6,069 nucleotides of DNA from DASQDN01 sp035630195 (lineage in GTDB: Bacteria > Acidobacteriota > Terriglobia > Bryobacterales > Bryobacteraceae), in the NCBI GenBank assembly GCA_035630195.1, contig DASQLD010000351.1:1-6069 (forward strand), given 5' to 3'. Positions 4,793 through 6,069 of the stretch are shown here, piece after piece. Below the pieces are notes generated by a model. It was not told where the DNA came from. It saw only the letters and a program-made list of their open reading frames with translations, and made no database searches. Position 1 is the stretch's first letter. Every line of letters starts with the position of its first letter. Position numbers and translations under genes: made by a program.

Positions 4793-6069
4793 ATGTCACT
4801 TTGGTCTAGAATCACCAATGTTTTTGGCGCCGATCGCCTCGACCGAGAAATCGACGAAGAACTCCAATCCCACATTGACGAAGCCGTCGAACAGGGCCGT
4901 GATCCCGAAGAAGCGCGCCGCGCCTTTGGTTCCAAGCTCCGCGCGCGGGAGTATAGCCGCGACGCCAAGCTTGCGGTCTGGCTTGAATCATTAGGGGCGG
5001 ACACAATCTTCGGCATCAGGCAGCTCTTCAAGAATAAGGTCAGCTCTGCAGCAGCCATACTCTCGCTCGCCCTGGCAATCGGCGCTTGTACGTCTGCGTT
5101 TCGTCTAATTGATGCCGTGCTGCTGCGGCCTTTGCCAGTCGCAAATCCGGAAAGTCTGTATTTCGTCACATATGAGGTTGTAGATTGGCGAACGGGCAAA
5201 ACGGATACGAGCGACGCCTTTGAGTACCCTCTCTTCCGCGAGATGCGAGCTGCGGTAAAGGATCAAGCGGGCCTGTTGGCCATCAACTATGCCGGCCGTG
5301 GATCTCTGACGTACGCTTCCGACAACGATATGGAGAGAATGCAGTTTCAGTACGTGTCGGGAGAGATGTTCGGCTCATTCGGATTGAAACCGGCGCATGG
5401 AAGACTGCTGACGCCAAACGATGATATTAAGCCCGGAGCGCACCCATACGCTGTGCTTTCCTACGACTACTGGACGCGCCGCTTCGCGCGCGATCCCAAG
5501 GCCGTTGGTCGGACATTCACGATGGGCAAAGACCTCTATGAGATCGTCGGCGTCGCGCCCGATGGCTTTACAGGCACCGACACTGGAACACTGACAGACA
5601 TCTTCGTCCCGACGATGATGAATGCCAAGGCGATTAACAATCGCAACTGGTCCTGGTTGCGCGCCTGGGCGCAGATCAAGCCTGGCGTGTCCGTCGAGCA
5701 GGTTCGGCAGAAGCTGCAAGCCACTTTCTATGCCTCTCGGCGGGAAAATACCAAAAGCTGGAATGCCGATACACCCAAAGACCGCCTCGACGCATATCTT
5801 AGGGCTCCCGTCTTTCTAGAGCCGGCGTCGGCGGGAGTCTCCGGCATGCAGAAGAACTACCGGCGTTCGCTTGTCATCCTCGGCATTCTCGTAATCCTCG
5901 TACTCCTGATCGCTTGCGCCAACGTAGCCAACTTGATGACCGCGCGGGCTGCGGCCCGAGCGCGAGAAATGGCTCTTCGAATCTCCATCGGAGCGGGACG
6001 CAGGAGGCTAATTCAGCTCGTCTTGATGGAGAGTGCATTGCTGGCAGGTATCGCTTCCCTTCTCGGTGG
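4793..6069 (+). CDS. ADOP-type ABC transporter permease (MacB/FtsX-like), C-terminal part outside window
   Basis: The visible 425 codons are the N-terminal half of an acidobacterial ADOP permease, usually about 800 aa. Residues 17-47 (DREIDEELQSHIDEAV then EQGRDPEEARRAFG) are the cytoplasmic prefix domain characteristic of these proteins. A first membrane helix covers about 85-110 (AAAILSLALAIGACTSAF), ending in DAVLLRPLP. A MacB-like periplasmic domain follows, about 115-350, with YVSGEMFGSFGLKPAHGRLL and SYDYWTRRFARDPKAVGRTF. A second helix at 359-380 starts the FtsX core and leads into ANVANLMTARAAARAREMAL, the coupling segment. A second permease repeat is expected past the edge. Such proteins have no ATPase domain of their own and often no ATPase gene nearby, hence 'orphan'; transported substrate is unknown. 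The start is fixed by the zero-base junction with padR, which suggests translational coupling. No frameshift is seen. Confidence 0.95.
   Translation, partial: MSLWSRITNVFGADRLDREIDEELQSHIDEAVEQGRDPEEARRAFGSKLRAREYSRDAKLAVWLESLGADTIFGIRQLFKNKVSSAAAILSLALAIGACTSAFRLIDAVLLRPLPVANPESLYFVTYEVVDWRTGKTDTSDAFEYPLFREMRAAVKDQAGLLAINYAGRGSLTYASDNDMERMQFQYVSGEMFGSFGLKPAHGRLLTPNDDIKPGAHPYAVLSYDYWTRRFARDPKAVGRTFTMGKDLYEIVGVAPDGFTGTDTGTLTDIFVPTMMNAKAINNRNWSWLRAWAQIKPGVSVEQVRQKLQATFYASRRENTKSWNADTPKDRLDAYLRAPVFLEPASAGVSGMQKNYRRSLVILGILVILVLLIACANVANLMTARAAARAREMALRISIGAGRRRLIQLVLMESALLAGIASLLG

Noticed and set aside
4693..5199. A 168-codon open frame on the minus strand
   Set aside because: Antisense shadow of the end of padR and the start of the ADOP permease, both clear genes; the product is Ser/Arg-rich low-complexity.
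1..6069. CRISPR array, toxin-antitoxin or defence system
   Set aside because: No spaced direct repeats and no protein in the window resembles a nuclease, Cas, toxin or restriction enzyme.

Overview
The window reads like a chromosomal piece from an acidobacterium, probably near the Solibacter/Bryobacter group. This is inferred from gene content, not from a marker gene. The main clue is a PadR regulator followed directly by an ABC permease of the ADOP type (acidobacterial duplicated orphan permease). The other clues are a divergent Tat-exported sulfatase and decayed IS481- and IS3-family elements. I see no rRNA, tRNA or CRISPR array.

Left part (1-2100, accessory and decaying): the first 189 bases are the 5' part of an IS3-family orfA on the minus strand, and the element's end probably lies near 255. 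Two short minus-strand reading frames follow (starts at 370 and 629), neither recognised. From about 630 to 1107 no intact gene is visible. From 1108 to 2013 lies an IS481-family transposase on the minus strand. It is broken by several frameshifts and deletions, and its catalytic Glu codon now reads as Lys. Its promoter-side end, near 2099, is still recognisable.

Middle part (2100-3012, sparse): a very small membrane protein gene (24 aa, minus strand) has a strong ribosome binding site. A short plus-strand gene of about 54 codons carries an apparent one-base frameshift, and a 78-codon plus-strand frame has coiled-coil character. The remaining sequence holds no gene I can support.

Right part (3013-6069, intact and well conserved): a complete Tat-exported type I sulfatase (minus strand) is divergent from padR (plus strand). 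The padR stop codon abuts the start codon of the ADOP permease, which runs off the right edge. The 76-base intergenic region holds a near-consensus sigma70 promoter for padR-permease. Its -10 box sits at the centre of a 34-bp compound palindrome, the best candidate for the PadR operator. A possible weak promoter for the sulfatase faces the other way beside the left arm, so PadR may control both directions. I see no clearly novel system. The most distinctive items are this operator-promoter layout, the conserved-looking membrane miniprotein and the frameshifted small gene.
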